Source: Arthrobacter sp. KBS0703 (GTDB taxonomy: Bacteria; Actinomycetota; Actinomycetes; Actinomycetales; Micrococcaceae). From it: DNA of 64,000 bases. The DNA lies in assembly GCF_002008315.2 (NCBI RefSeq), contig NZ_MVDG02000001.1, positions 868,001 to 932,000 on the forward strand, given 5' to 3'. Under the pieces are notes generated by a model that was given only the letters and a program-made list of their open reading frames with translations, made no database searches and was not told the origin of the DNA. Position numbers and translations under genes: made by a program. The first letter of the stretch is position 1. Every line of letters begins with the position of its first letter. Positions 1-9,321 of the stretch are shown piece after piece.

Positions 1-497
1 GTCTCGCGGCGGATAAGCCCCAGGGGAGCTGTGGCGTAGGCCAGGCCGTCGCGGACGGGATCCAGGTTGTGCGTCCGCCCGGGACGGACCCGTGGCGTTC
101 GGATGCGGACCTGCCGGTCGGTGAGAAGCGGCGCTGCCACGGCATCCGCGTTCTGCTCATTGAGCGCGTTGTGCCAGGCCTGCAGGGCACCGGTCTCGAA
201 ATAGTCGTCAGAGTCCAGCACTGCCACAAACGGCGCCGTGGCGAGGCTCAGCCCGTAGTTCCGCGGACCGGCGGGGGAGTTCCGCTGGTCGTGAAACTCC
301 TCGAACCGGATGGTGCCGTTGGAGGCAGCGCCCACCGTGGGGCTGATCTGGTCGCGGGAGATGTTGTGGCACACCACAGTGACGCGGACCATGCCGTTTG
401 GCATGCCGTCAAAGCAGGAGCGCACGGCGCGGTCCAGCGGACGTTCCGTGGTGTGGACCGGAATGACGACGTCGATCGTCGGCTCTGCCGGCGTCAA
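1..497 (-). CDS. Family 2 glycosyltransferase, N-terminal part (cut by window edge)
   Basis: About 165 codons are visible, reading off the left edge. The N-terminus has the GT-A pattern IDVVIPVHTTERPLDRAV, then a conserved stretch RNSPAGPRNYGL and the nucleotide-sugar and metal-binding acidic motif VAVLDSDDYFE. The start is a TTG at 497 whose bases overlap the TGA of the ABC exporter upstream (TTGA overlap), so the two are translationally coupled. By family it should transfer a sugar from a nucleotide-sugar donor on the cytosolic side of the membrane. The linked exporter, glycosyltransferase and acyltransferase suggest assembly of a surface glycan. Acceptor and sugar cannot be read from this fragment. 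Confidence 0.85.
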   Translation of the reverse strand, partial: MTPAEPTIDVVIPVHTTERPLDRAVRSCFDGMPNGMVRVTVVCHNISRDQISPTVGAASNGTIRFEEFHDQRNSPAGPRNYGLSLATAPFVAVLDSDDYFETGALQAWHNALNEQNADAVAAPLLTDRQVRIRTPRVRPGRTHNLDPVRDGLAYATAPLGLIRRE

Positions 498-2281
498 TTG
501 ATGAGTCCCGCCAGGGAGGCCTGATGCGCGAAGTCAGGGACGTTTTCGATCAGCTCGTCGAACGTGCCGCTGGCGGTGACCCGGCCGCCCGTCATGAAGA
601 AAATCTGGTCGGCGTGGCGGATGGTGGACAGCCGGTGGGCGACGAGCAGCACGGTGACCTTACCGTGGAGATCGCGGATGGCCTGGCTGATGGCATCCTC
701 CGTTGCCGTATCGAGGGCACTCGTGGCCTCGTCCATGACCAGCACCAGCGGATCCGCGTAGAGGGCGCGGGCGATGCCCAGCCGCTGCCGCTGGCCGCCG
801 GACAGCGACAGGCCACGCTCGCCGAGGGCGCTGTCCATGCCGCCGTCGCGCTTTTCCACGACGTCGAGCATCTGGGCTGTCTTCAGTGCTTCCTTCACCC
901 GTTCGCGGTCAACGCTGTCAGTCCAGGTCAGGGCCACGTTCTGCGCGACGGTGGCGTCGAACAGTGATACGTCCTGGGGCACGTAACCGACACGGGAGCG
1001 CCAGTCATCCTTCACGGCGCTCAGCGGAATGCCGCCGATCGAAATGGTTCCCCCGGTGGGTTCCACGAGGCCCAGGATGAGGTCCACCAGCGTTGACTTT
1101 CCCGCGCCCGACGAACCCACGAATGCGACGGTTGAGCCGAACGGCACCGTGAGGTTGATGTCGCTGAGTGCCGGCGGCGCGTCCGGGGCATACCGGAACG
1201 ACACATCGCGGAGGTCAAGGCTCGCAGCCGAGACGGCGAGCGTCTCGCCGCTGCGCTCATGCTGCCGGTCCTCGGAGAAGCGCTCGATGGACTTGATGTC
1301 GGAGACCACAATGTTCGCGTGCGGGGCGTTGACCGAGGTCTGGGACACGATGGCCTGGAAACGCTGGATGCTGGGGGCCATGCGGAAGCCTGCAAGGGCG
1401 AAAATGGCCACCGAGTACATCGCCTGGTTCGTGCCGCCCGCGAGGTATCCCACCAGTCCGACGACGACGAAACCGCCGATGAGCGCGGATTCCAGGACGT
1501 AGCGCGGAACGATGCTCAGGAACTGGATGTTGGACCGTGCGCGGGACGTGCTGATGCGGTTCTCGTGGACCACCTGGGCAACTTCGTCCGACTTGTTGCG
1601 CAGCGTAATCTCCTTCAGTGCGCCCACCATCTCGGTCAGCAGCTGCGCAACGCGGAACGAGTAGTCGCGGTTGACCCGCCCGGCCACGACCGAACGCCTC
1701 GAAACGAAGACGTAGAGGACGCCGCCCACCAGGCCCAGGTAAATCAGGGCCACCGCGGCGGTCAGAGGCTGCGAGACGGCAAGGATGATGACAACGACGA
1801 CGAAAGTGAGCACTTCGCCCACCACCGATACCGCAGGCAGCAGGAATCCGGCGATCGTGTTGGCGATGCCCACGTCCGCAATCCGGATGAGGTCCGAAGA
1901 GTTCCGCCGGAGGCGTTCGACCCAGGGCGCGGCGAGGTAGGCGTTGAACAGCCGGTCACCCATGGCAAGCTCATATTGCGCAAACCTGCGGGTGGCAAAC
2001 CATTGCAGGATGACGGCAAACACGCCCTTGAGGACGATGATGAGGCAAATGATGCCCACAACGACAAAAAGGCCCGCGCCGGAGATCTCTACGCCGATGA
2101 AGGGGACCTTCCAGCCGGCGCCGTTGATCATGGGTGTCAGCACCAGTGCCAGCAGGCCCATCGCGAAGGCGTCAAAGAGTGATAGCACGCCCAGAAGTAC
2201 TGAATACAGCTTCAGGAACCCGACGCTCTGCGGCGGCAGGATGCTGACAACGTTCTTGAATGTGGTCAACAGAGCCTTCAC
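494..2281 (-). CDS. ABC exporter, fused permease and ATPase (MsbA-like)
   Basis: 595 residues with a hydrophobic N-terminal transmembrane domain (about residues 1-320) and a C-terminal ATP-binding domain. Visible motifs are Walker A GSSGAGKST, a Q-loop VGYVPQDVSLF, signature LSGGQRQR, Walker B VLVMDEATSALD and the H-loop in LLVAHRLSTIRHAD. This is the half-transporter layout that works as a dimer to export lipids, lipid-linked glycans or peptides. It overlaps the downstream glycosyltransferase start by 4 bp and is flanked by glycosyltransferase genes, so export or flipping of a lipid-linked sugar is the likeliest role. The substrate is inferred from context only. Confidence 0.9.
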   Translation of the reverse strand: MKALLTTFKNVVSILPPQSVGFLKLYSVLLGVLSLFDAFAMGLLALVLTPMINGAGWKVPFIGVEISGAGLFVVVGIICLIIVLKGVFAVILQWFATRRFAQYELAMGDRLFNAYLAAPWVERLRRNSSDLIRIADVGIANTIAGFLLPAVSVVGEVLTFVVVVIILAVSQPLTAAVALIYLGLVGGVLYVFVSRRSVVAGRVNRDYSFRVAQLLTEMVGALKEITLRNKSDEVAQVVHENRISTSRARSNIQFLSIVPRYVLESALIGGFVVVGLVGYLAGGTNQAMYSVAIFALAGFRMAPSIQRFQAIVSQTSVNAPHANIVVSDIKSIERFSEDRQHERSGETLAVSAASLDLRDVSFRYAPDAPPALSDINLTVPFGSTVAFVGSSGAGKSTLVDLILGLVEPTGGTISIGGIPLSAVKDDWRSRVGYVPQDVSLFDATVAQNVALTWTDSVDRERVKEALKTAQMLDVVEKRDGGMDSALGERGLSLSGGQRQRLGIARALYADPLVLVMDEATSALDTATEDAISQAIRDLHGKVTVLLVAHRLSTIRHADQIFFMTGGRVTASGTFDELIENVPDFAHQASLAGLIN

Positions 2282-2416
2282 CGGCGCTGCTCCTGCGTGG
2301 GAATTGGGACGAATCGGGCGGCGTCGCAGCTGGCAGGGGAAGAACTTCGTGGGCTTCGTATCACCATGACATTCTAGCGGGCACCCGCTGGGCCGGACTG
2401 AACCCCGGATTGCCGG

Positions 2417-3436
2417 TCAGCGGCTGCGGTGATCCGCTGCCGAACCGTAGAGGTCTTGGAGGACCGGGATCCACGCGTCCGCGCGGTGGTTCTTGAGCAC
2501 CCACTGCCGGGCGTCCGTCTGCTCTGCGGCCGTGACGGGGTCCCGCAGTACTTCCCGCGCCTGTTCAGCCAGTTCGAGCGGGGAACCCTGCAGGACGGGT
2601 GGAGCTCCTGCCGGCCCCTCCATCTGGCGTCCGGGACACGCAACCACCGGGCCAATGCCCATCGCCTCCAGCTCGCTGACGCCGAGCAGGCCCGTGGATT
2701 GCCCCACGACGAGGTCCGCGGACGCGAGGTAAGCAAGGTAGTCCGGATGGCTCATTTTTGGGACCAGCTCAACGCCGAGGGCCTTGGCGGACGCCGCTCC
2801 CGGCCCCCAGTCCAGCCCGACGATCTTCGTCGAATCCGGGACGGCTTTGACCAGCAGTTCAGCGAACTCCAGCTGCGTTTCGAGCCCTTTGGAATCGTCC
2901 CAGCGGGAGGCGAAAACCACCTTGCGCTGACCGCCCGCCTGCGCCTGGGGCGCCCAGCGGGGGAGAGTCTCGGGGCGGAGGAGCGCCGGCATGTACCGTG
3001 CATCGGGACGCGCCGCCAGCGCGTTCTCTGCGGTGTCGAGATTTGAGTAGAACACGGTGTGGGCGCCGTCAATGGCGCGCTGGACCTGATCGCGGGTAGA
3101 CGGCTCGAGCCACTGCTTGCGGATATCGGTGCCATGCAGATGAAGCAGGTACGGGCGGCGGGGGAGGAAACCGTGCTCCAGCAGTGCGGCCGCCGTCGCG
3201 TAGTGGATATGAATCACATCCGAGGTCAACAGCATCTTCAGGTGCCGGGCGACGTACGGCAGCTGGCGCGCCCGCCCGGCTGGCGACGAGGTGAACCCTT
3301 CCGGCGGCCGGACATCCGACGGCGGCACGAAGTTCCAGTGATGGCCCTGCGCGGCTGCCGCCTGGACCAGGGTCAGGGCCACGTTGGCGCAGTCGTTAAA
3401 ATGCGTTACGCGTGGTTCTCCGGCTGCAGATGTCAC
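2417..3436 (-). CDS. GT4-like (GT-B fold) glycosyltransferase
   Basis: 339 residues. The frame stays open upstream to 3487, but I chose the GTG at 3436 because GGAGG lies 9 nt upstream (3446-3450) and the protein then begins just before the conserved part. Visible features are HLHGTDIRKQW in the N-terminal Rossmann domain, RKVVFASRWDDSKGLETQ at the domain junction, and SADLVVGQSTGLLGVSELEAMGIGPVVACP, the E-x7-E-like donor-site region. It probably transfers a sugar from a nucleotide donor in glycan assembly. It lies 135 bp upstream of the ABC exporter on the same strand, probably in one operon. The acceptor is unknown. Confidence 0.85.
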   Translation of the reverse strand: MTSAAGEPRVTHFNDCANVALTLVQAAAAQGHHWNFVPPSDVRPPEGFTSSPAGRARQLPYVARHLKMLLTSDVIHIHYATAAALLEHGFLPRRPYLLHLHGTDIRKQWLEPSTRDQVQRAIDGAHTVFYSNLDTAENALAARPDARYMPALLRPETLPRWAPQAQAGGQRKVVFASRWDDSKGLETQLEFAELLVKAVPDSTKIVGLDWGPGAASAKALGVELVPKMSHPDYLAYLASADLVVGQSTGLLGVSELEAMGIGPVVACPGRQMEGPAGAPPVLQGSPLELAEQAREVLRDPVTAAEQTDARQWVLKNHRADAWIPVLQDLYGSAADHRSR

Positions 3437-3546
3437 TCGAACAGGCCTCCAGTTCAGCAATCCAGTGCACGGCCCGGCGGCCTGCATGACATGACTAGCG
3501 TAGCCGCCAGCCGCGCCGATTGGGGGCGGCGCCGCCCCCCGCCCGG

Positions 3547-5664
3547 TCAGGACAGGTGCCCGTCCACGAACGGGGCCAGCGCCCGCGAATACTCGGCGCT
3601 AATGTGCGAGTAGTCCCGGTAGACGATCACATCCCCGAGCTGCGGGTAGCAGAGCTTCGCGTCGCAGAATTCGTTTCGGAGCGGGATGCGCGTGAACCCG
3701 GGCGCCTTGAAGGCTGCCGCGGCATGCGTGATGGCGGTTCCCTTGGGGAAGGCATGATCCACAGTGGTGGCACAGGCGAGTGGATCCCGGCTGTTGGCCG
3801 CAAGACAGGTGGGAACATACTGGCCGTTAGTGCGCGGCACGTCGTCAAAGGCCACCACGCGCTTGCCGGCCGAGAGCAGCCCCTTCCACGCTGTGGTGAA
3901 GCCGTCCTGTGCGGGGTCGCGGAGTTCAACGCCGGGCGCCTGCTTGTACGTGTAGGCAGTCGAATAGGCTGCTGTGAACACGGTGGTGACCTTCCGGTCC
4001 GTCGCCAGATTTTCCTGCACTTTCTTTCCCCAGGACCGGCAGTCTGTTTGGTTTCCGTCCGTCGCCTCCGAGGGCAGGACGCGCAACGCCGCTGTCAGGG
4101 GGCAGGACGCTTTGGTGAACGTCTTGATGTGCCACTTGTGCCGTTCCGCGAGCACCTCGATCGCCGGCAGCCACGCGGTTGCGTGCGAATCACCCACGAG
4201 GGCGACGGTGGCTGTGGCCTGGCGTTCGTCCACGCCGAGGTCGCAGGAGACGAGATCAGTGCCGGAAAGATCGCCCTGGCAACCCTTGTACAGGGGTTCC
4301 GTGTTTTGCCGGGCAACCACCGCCGGAGCGGGGTCCGGAAGCCCGGACCCGGTCACCGGGTCGCAGTGGTTGCCGGGGGTGAGTGCCCCCGGCCCGTAGC
4401 AGGGGCTGTTCACCTGCGCCGCCTTGCCGTCGCTCCCGGCGAAGGCAAATGACGTCAGCGCAACGGAGAGGCCCAGGACGATGGCCATGCCGGACGCGGC
4501 GAACGAATACGCGCGAAGGTTGGTCGACAGGAAGCGGCCGGTGCGCAGCGGGTCCTCCACCGTGATTTTCGTGAGCCAGGACAGGAGGACCACCAGGCCA
4601 AGGAGGAGGCACTTGTCCAGCAGGCCGGCGGGCCGGCCCGTGACGTACGGGGCAACGATCAGGATCGGCCAGTGCCACAGGTACAGGGAGTAGGAGATGC
4701 CGCCCACAAACGTCATGGCCTTGGATGACAGCCACCAGCGGGCTCCAGCCGGTGTCGCCGTCCCGGACACCATCAGGATCAGCACGGTTCCGCCGACGGG
4801 AACGGCGGCGGTCCAGCCGGGGAACGGCGTCGCGGCCGTGAACATGAGGGCCGAACCGGCAATCAGGCCAATGCCCGCCCAGCCCAGGACGGTGGCGAGC
4901 CGGCCGTCAAGGGTGCGCTCAACGAGGATCAGGGCAACGAGCGCTCCGGCCGCAAATTCCCAGACACGGGCCGGGGTGACGAAGTACGCCATGGACGGGG
5001 CGAGCGCCGTCACCGCCATTGAATAGGCCAGGGAGGCTATCCCCACCGCCGCCAGGCCGGCGATCAGAATCGACCGCGGAGACGTCGCCTTGCCCTTTGA
5101 ACGGGCGAGCTTCGGAACTATGTACAGCAGGCCGAGCACCAGCAGGGGCCAGAAGACGTAGAACTGCTCCTCGACGGAGAGGGACCAGTAGTGCTGGGCG
5201 ACGGTCGCGTCATTGTGCTGCGCGGAGTAATCCACCGAATCGCCGGCCAGCACCCAGTTTTGAACGTAGAATGCGCTGGCTGCCAGTTGCCGCGCCGTAA
5301 CTTCCCAGACTGTTGACGGCACCCACAGGAATGCGGCAAACAGCGAAGCGATCAGGACAAGGAAGGAAGCCGGCAGCAGCCGGCGGACACGCCTGGCCCA
5401 GAATTTCAGCAGGCCGATTGAAGATGTCCGCAGGATCTCCCGGTACATGTGGGACGTGATGAGGTATCCCGAGATGACAAAGAAGATGTCGACGCCCACG
5501 TACCCTCCGGTTAACCGGTTCGGCCAGAAGTGGTACAGCACGACGGCTGCCACGGCGATGGCGCGCAAGCCTTGGATCTCCGGGCGGAACGGGGCCTGAG
5601 CGGGCCGCTGCTCTGCCGTGCGGAGTCCTGAAGCCGGGTCATTCACGAGGTTAGTTGCAGACAC
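3547..5664 (-). CDS. Membrane O-acyltransferase with C-terminal SGNH domain (OafA/OatA-like)
   Basis: About 705 residues. The N-terminal half is an acyltransferase-3 domain of about ten membrane helices, opening with FRPEIQGLRAIAVAAVVLYHF and GGYVGVDIFFVISGYLI and carrying SLSVEEQFYVFWPLL. The C-terminal half is an extracytoplasmic SGNH domain with the nucleophile motif VALVGDSHATAW and the terminal Asp/His motif RDYSHISAEYS. The family moves an acetyl or acyl group across the membrane onto a surface polysaccharide or peptidoglycan sugar. I placed the start at GTG 5664. The frame is open to 5715, but the extra residues look non-coding, and no good ribosome site decides it. Confidence 0.88.
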   Translation of the reverse strand: MSATNLVNDPASGLRTAEQRPAQAPFRPEIQGLRAIAVAAVVLYHFWPNRLTGGYVGVDIFFVISGYLITSHMYREILRTSSIGLLKFWARRVRRLLPASFLVLIASLFAAFLWVPSTVWEVTARQLAASAFYVQNWVLAGDSVDYSAQHNDATVAQHYWSLSVEEQFYVFWPLLVLGLLYIVPKLARSKGKATSPRSILIAGLAAVGIASLAYSMAVTALAPSMAYFVTPARVWEFAAGALVALILVERTLDGRLATVLGWAGIGLIAGSALMFTAATPFPGWTAAVPVGGTVLILMVSGTATPAGARWWLSSKAMTFVGGISYSLYLWHWPILIVAPYVTGRPAGLLDKCLLLGLVVLLSWLTKITVEDPLRTGRFLSTNLRAYSFAASGMAIVLGLSVALTSFAFAGSDGKAAQVNSPCYGPGALTPGNHCDPVTGSGLPDPAPAVVARQNTEPLYKGCQGDLSGTDLVSCDLGVDERQATATVALVGDSHATAWLPAIEVLAERHKWHIKTFTKASCPLTAALRVLPSEATDGNQTDCRSWGKKVQENLATDRKVTTVFTAAYSTAYTYKQAPGVELRDPAQDGFTTAWKGLLSAGKRVVAFDDVPRTNGQYVPTCLAANSRDPLACATTVDHAFPKGTAITHAAAAFKAPGFTRIPLRNEFCDAKLCYPQLGDVIVYRDYSHISAEYSRALAPFVDGHLS

Positions 5665-5836
5665 AACAGGCAATTTTACCGTTGAATGCGGCCGGGCCGG
5701 TGCGGGGCGGCCCACATCCGGTCACCGCTCCCGCCGTTCCTGGCTGCCTTCCACACCCTCCACGCGTCCATACACGGGTCCGTGCCGGGGAGTCCCGCGT
5801 GCCCGTCGGCTGCGTGCCCTATGGAATACTTGACGG

Positions 5837-6502
5837 GTGAGTCGAACCTGGATAGTCATACCCATGTACAACGAAGCGTCCGTCGTCGGTACCGTCATCG
5901 AGGGGCTGAGGGAAGAATTCCCCAACGTTGTGTGTGTCGACGACGGCAGCAGTGACGGCTCCCAGGGCGTCGCCCGGGCAGCGGGCGCCGTCGTCGTTCA
6001 GCACCCCGTAAACCTGGGTCAGGGGGCCGCGCTCCAGACGGGCATCGAGTATGCGCTCCAGGACCCGGAACTGGATTGCATCATCACCTTCGACGCCGAC
6101 GGCCAGCACCGCGTCGTGGACGCCCGTGCCATGGCCGACCGAATCCTGTCAGGCGAAGCCGACGTCGTCCTGGGATCCCGCTTCCTCGATGACCGGACAA
6201 AGCTGTCGCCCATGAAGCGGCTGGTCCTCCGTACGGCCGCTGTGCAGTCCCGCCTCGCCACCGGCATGGCCCTGACGGATGCGCACAACGGCCTGCGGGC
6301 CTTCAGCCCGGGAGTGGCCCGCGGCCTTCACCTGGAGCAGAACCGGATGGCACACGCCTCCGAACTGGTCCACCAGCTTGCCGAGATGAATCCCCGCTGG
6401 GTGGAACAGCCGGTCGAAATCGTCTACACCGACTATTCCAAATCCAAAGGCCAGTCCCTGCTGAACTCGGTCAATATCGTTGCTGATCTCTTTTTTAGGT
6501 GA
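5837..6502 (+). CDS. GT2 glycosyltransferase, dolichol-phosphate-mannose-synthase-like
   Basis: 221 residues. It begins RTWIVIPMYNEASVVGTVIE, has VVCVDDGSSDGS and the metal-binding TFDADGQH, and ends with SKGQSLLNSVNIVADLFFR, typical of soluble DPM1/GtrB-type enzymes that charge polyprenyl phosphate with a sugar. The GTG start at 5837 lacks a ribosome site but has an AATACT-like -10 about 6 nt upstream, consistent with a leaderless message. A DUF2304 membrane protein follows at once, a pairing common in polysaccharide loci. It probably makes a polyprenyl-phosphate sugar used outside the membrane. Confidence 0.87.
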   Translation: MSRTWIVIPMYNEASVVGTVIEGLREEFPNVVCVDDGSSDGSQGVARAAGAVVVQHPVNLGQGAALQTGIEYALQDPELDCIITFDADGQHRVVDARAMADRILSGEADVVLGSRFLDDRTKLSPMKRLVLRTAAVQSRLATGMALTDAHNGLRAFSPGVARGLHLEQNRMAHASELVHQLAEMNPRWVEQPVEIVYTDYSKSKGQSLLNSVNIVADLFFR

Positions 6503-6506
6503 AATT

Positions 6507-6917
6507 GTGCAGATTATTGTCCAGATAGTTCTCGTCCTGGCCGTCGTTATCATGTCGCTGGCGCTGATGCGCGGCGGCTCCAACGCGCGGCACCTCGCCA
6601 TCCGCCGGATCATGCTGGTCCTGTTCGCCTGCGTAGCAGCGTTTTCCATCTTCTTCCCCGAACTGCTGACCCGGGTGGCACACCTCATGGGCATCGGCCG
6701 AGGCACGGACCTGGTCCTTTACGGCCTCGTGGTCAGCTTCCTGGTGTTCATGGCCACGACATACCAGCGCTTCCGTCATATGGAAGCCACGTTGACGAAA
6801 CTGTCCAGGAGGATCGCCCTTGACGAGGTGGCACTGCCAGGCGCCAGCGATGCACATCAGAGCGGAGATGCCCAGCCTGATCGGCGGCTGACCCCGCCGG
6901 CCCACGGGGGACAATGA
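6507..6917 (+). CDS. DUF2304 family small membrane protein
   Basis: About 136 residues from GTG 6507, preceded by AGGTGA; an ATG at 6480 would overlap the upstream gene. Three hydrophobic segments (VQIIVQIVLVLAVVIMSLAL, IMLVLFACVAAFSIFFPELL, DLVLYGLVVSFLVFMATTY) are followed by a basic cytosolic stretch and a Pro/Ala-rich tail. The family usually sits beside DPM-like glycosyltransferases, as here, and is thought to anchor or assist them; its biochemical activity is not established. Its stop overlaps the next start (ATGA at 6914-6917). Confidence 0.8.
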   Translation: MQIIVQIVLVLAVVIMSLALMRGGSNARHLAIRRIMLVLFACVAAFSIFFPELLTRVAHLMGIGRGTDLVLYGLVVSFLVFMATTYQRFRHMEATLTKLSRRIALDEVALPGASDAHQSGDAQPDRRLTPPAHGGQ

Positions 6918-8011
6918 CGTCCGTTCGGGGCGTACCGCTGCAGGCAGGCGCCCGCAGCCCCGAAAGCCCCCGGCAACGGGACTTCGGCCTGGACATCCTC
7001 CGGATTGTCAGCATCTGCGGAGTCGTGGCCATTCACGTTTTCGGCCTCCTGGTGGGACGGGCACCCCGCGGCAGCCGGACCTGGTGGATCGCCGTCACCA
7101 TCGACGTCGCATGGATCTGGGTGGTTCCCGTCTTCGCGATGATTTCCGGAGCGCTCATCCTTGGCTCCCGGCAACTCGCCGATCCCGGGCTTTTCTACCG
7201 CAGGCGGGCTGTCAGGCTGGTCCCCGCGCTGATCGCCTGGAACCTCATCTACCTGATCGGTGTGCGGCTGTGGATGCGCGGCGAGGACCTCACCCCGGCG
7301 CGTGTCCTGCAGCTCCTCGTGGACGGATCGGTGTTCACCCAGCTTTATTTCCTGTGGCTGATCGCCGGGCTTTATGCCGTGGCGCCCTTGCTGGCCGCTT
7401 TCCTTCGCGGCGGAAGCAGGCGCAGGGCCGTTGCCGCCGCCGCAACAATCCTGGCGGCTGCCCTGATCTTCTACATGATGCCGGGAATCCTGAGCCTCTT
7501 TGGCGTCTCCCGTCCCATCCAGCTCAACGTCTTTACCCACTGGATGCCGTATGTGGGGTATTTCCTCGCGGGCTACGCCCTCAAGGACGTCCGGCTGGGC
7601 GGCTGGAAATTGCTGGCCGCAGGAGCCGCGACGGCCGGGCTCGTGGCAGCTGCCATCTGGCAGTACGGGCACAGGGGATCGCTGCCGGTGCTGGATGCTG
7701 CTTTTCCGGTCTCCTACCTGGGGCTGCAGGTTGCGCTGGCTGCCATCGGCGTCTTCGTGGTGGCGCTTTCCCTGTGTGACGGCCTCAAGCTGAAACGGGC
7801 GGGGAAGATGACCGTTGCACTGTCCAACGCGACCTTCGGCGTCTTCCTTGTCCACCTCGTCATTTTTGAAGCAATCCGGCTGACCGTTCCGGCGGTGTCT
7901 GCCGGAAATTCCCTGGGCGCAATCGCCGGTGCCTATGCCGTGACGCTGGCCGCCAGTTTTGCGGTCTCGCTTGCGGCCAGCCGTATTCCGCTGGTCAAGA
8001 ACATTTTCTAG
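6914..8011 (+). CDS. Acyltransferase-3 family membrane protein
   Basis: 365 residues with about ten membrane helices and no SGNH domain. The first helix region reads RDFGLDILRIVSICGVVAIHVFG with the His typical of the acyltransferase-3 fold. Later parts include FAMISGALILG and FLVHLVIFEAIR. The ATGA overlap with the DUF2304 gene places it in the same operon as the DPM-like transferase, which suggests it decorates the same glycan with an acetyl or related group. It is shorter than, and not closely alike to, the SGNH-fused acyltransferase at 3547-5664, so the two probably have different targets. Confidence 0.83.
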   Translation: MTSVRGVPLQAGARSPESPRQRDFGLDILRIVSICGVVAIHVFGLLVGRAPRGSRTWWIAVTIDVAWIWVVPVFAMISGALILGSRQLADPGLFYRRRAVRLVPALIAWNLIYLIGVRLWMRGEDLTPARVLQLLVDGSVFTQLYFLWLIAGLYAVAPLLAAFLRGGSRRRAVAAAATILAAALIFYMMPGILSLFGVSRPIQLNVFTHWMPYVGYFLAGYALKDVRLGGWKLLAAGAATAGLVAAAIWQYGHRGSLPVLDAAFPVSYLGLQVALAAIGVFVVALSLCDGLKLKRAGKMTVALSNATFGVFLVHLVIFEAIRLTVPAVSAGNSLGAIAGAYAVTLAASFAVSLAASRIPLVKNIF

Positions 8012-8092
8012 CCCCTGCAGGTTGCCCGCCGCCGGTGCATGCGGGCAACGCGTGGTGGCGGTTTCCGGACGGAAGGCCCTGCAAGTGTCTGG

Positions 8093-8098
8093 GATAAT
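8093..8098 (+). promoter_or_regulatory. Predicted -10 element of a leaderless promoter
   Basis: GATAAT ends 7 nt before the ATG at 8106 and no Shine-Dalgarno sequence lies between them. Transcription would begin at or next to the start codon. The same geometry recurs at several genes in the window. Confidence 0.5.
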
Positions 8099-8105
8099 GG
8101 GTCAT

Positions 8106-9248
8106 ATGACTGAGCTCCCCTCGTTGCTGATCCTGACCTTTTCGCCCATTCGTTCGGATCCAAGGGTCCTCAAGCAGGTTGAGCTGTTCAAAGGCAAATA
8201 CCGGGTGACCACGTGCGGCTACGGTGAAGCCCCTGAGGGAGTCGATGATCACTATGCCCTGCCCAGCGACGCCCGCGGCTGGCCCTCGGACAAACTGGGA
8301 CTTGTCGCCCGGCGCTATCCCCGCGTATACAACGGGCTGACAGCCGTTCAGGCAGCGCGGAAAGTGTTGCCCCGTGGTGAATTCGACGTCATCCTGGCCA
8401 ACGACCTGAATACGCTGCCCTTGGCCTTCGAACTTCAGCCGAGGCTCGGCGTCCACGCGGACCTCCACGAATTTGCGCCCCGCGAAAAAGAAGACGACCT
8501 CAAATGGCGGCTGTTCGTTGCGCCGTTCATGCGCTGGCTCTGCCGCCGCTACCTTCCAATGGCTGAATCGGTCACCACTGTGTCCCAGGGCATTGCCGAG
8601 GAGTACACCAAGGATTACGGTGTGGCCGCAGGCGTTGTCACCAACGCTGCACCGTACGCCGAGCGGGAGGTTCGTCCTGTCGGCACCCCCGTGCGCCTGA
8701 TCCACAGCGCGGCCGGGCAGCGCTACCGGAAACTTGAAAACTTCATCGAAGCCATGCGGGACGCGCCGGACTGGCTCACCCTGGACATGATCGTCATGCC
8801 CAACGAGCCTGACTACGTGGCGGAACTGAAAGAGAAGGCGGCGTCTGTCCCGGCGATCCGGTTCCGTGATCCGGTTCCGTACGCCCAGCTGGTGGCAACC
8901 CTGAGCGAATATGACGTGTCGCTGGTGTTTCTCCCTCCGACTAACTTCAACCTGAAGAATGCCCTGCCGAACAAGTTCTTTGAAGCCGTCCAGGCCCGGA
9001 TCGGCCTGATCGTCGGCCCGTCACCGGCGATGGTTTCACTTGTTGAGCAGTACGGCTTGGGCGCTGTGACGCCCGACTTCTCCGCCGATTCGCTGCGTGC
9101 GACGCTCCACGGCCTGACGGCCGACAAGATTGCGGAGTGGAAGAAGGCGGCAGACGCCGCAGCCCGGCCGCTCTCGGCCGAGTCCCAAGTGCTGGCCTGG
9201 CAGAAGGCCGTGGACGACATCGCGGGTTCCCGGCACGCACGCGCCTAA
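8106..9248 (+). CDS. Glycosyltransferase, GT-B fold, GT4-like
   Basis: 380 residues from ATG 8106. The frame is open from 7959, but the extra residues overlap the upstream acyltransferase and look non-coding. The protein opens LLILTFSPIRSDPRVLKQVE, has FDVILANDLNTLPLAFE and a donor-site region FNLKNALPNKFFEAVQARIG. It is probably a cytosolic sugar transferase of the surface-glycan cluster, with its own leaderless promoter. It ends 22 bp before a strong stem-loop separating it from the convergent muramidase gene. Confidence 0.82.
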   Translation: MTELPSLLILTFSPIRSDPRVLKQVELFKGKYRVTTCGYGEAPEGVDDHYALPSDARGWPSDKLGLVARRYPRVYNGLTAVQAARKVLPRGEFDVILANDLNTLPLAFELQPRLGVHADLHEFAPREKEDDLKWRLFVAPFMRWLCRRYLPMAESVTTVSQGIAEEYTKDYGVAAGVVTNAAPYAEREVRPVGTPVRLIHSAAGQRYRKLENFIEAMRDAPDWLTLDMIVMPNEPDYVAELKEKAASVPAIRFRDPVPYAQLVATLSEYDVSLVFLPPTNFNLKNALPNKFFEAVQARIGLIVGPSPAMVSLVEQYGLGAVTPDFSADSLRATLHGLTADKIAEWKKAADAAARPLSAESQVLAWQKAVDDIAGSRHARA

Positions 9249-9270
9249 GGCGGCACGCAGGCTGGCCGGA

Positions 9271-9308
9271 CAAGAAGGGCGGCTCCCACGCGGGAGCCGC
9301 CCTTCTTG
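9271..9308. terminator. Bidirectional intrinsic terminator between convergent genes
   Basis: A perfect 17-bp inverted repeat (9271-9287 with 9292-9308, arm CAAGAAGGGCGGCTCCC) with a 4-nt loop. It lies between the ends of the + strand glycosyltransferase and the - strand GH25 gene and can serve both. Confidence 0.85.
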
Positions 9309-9321
9309 TGCCTTCGGGCGT

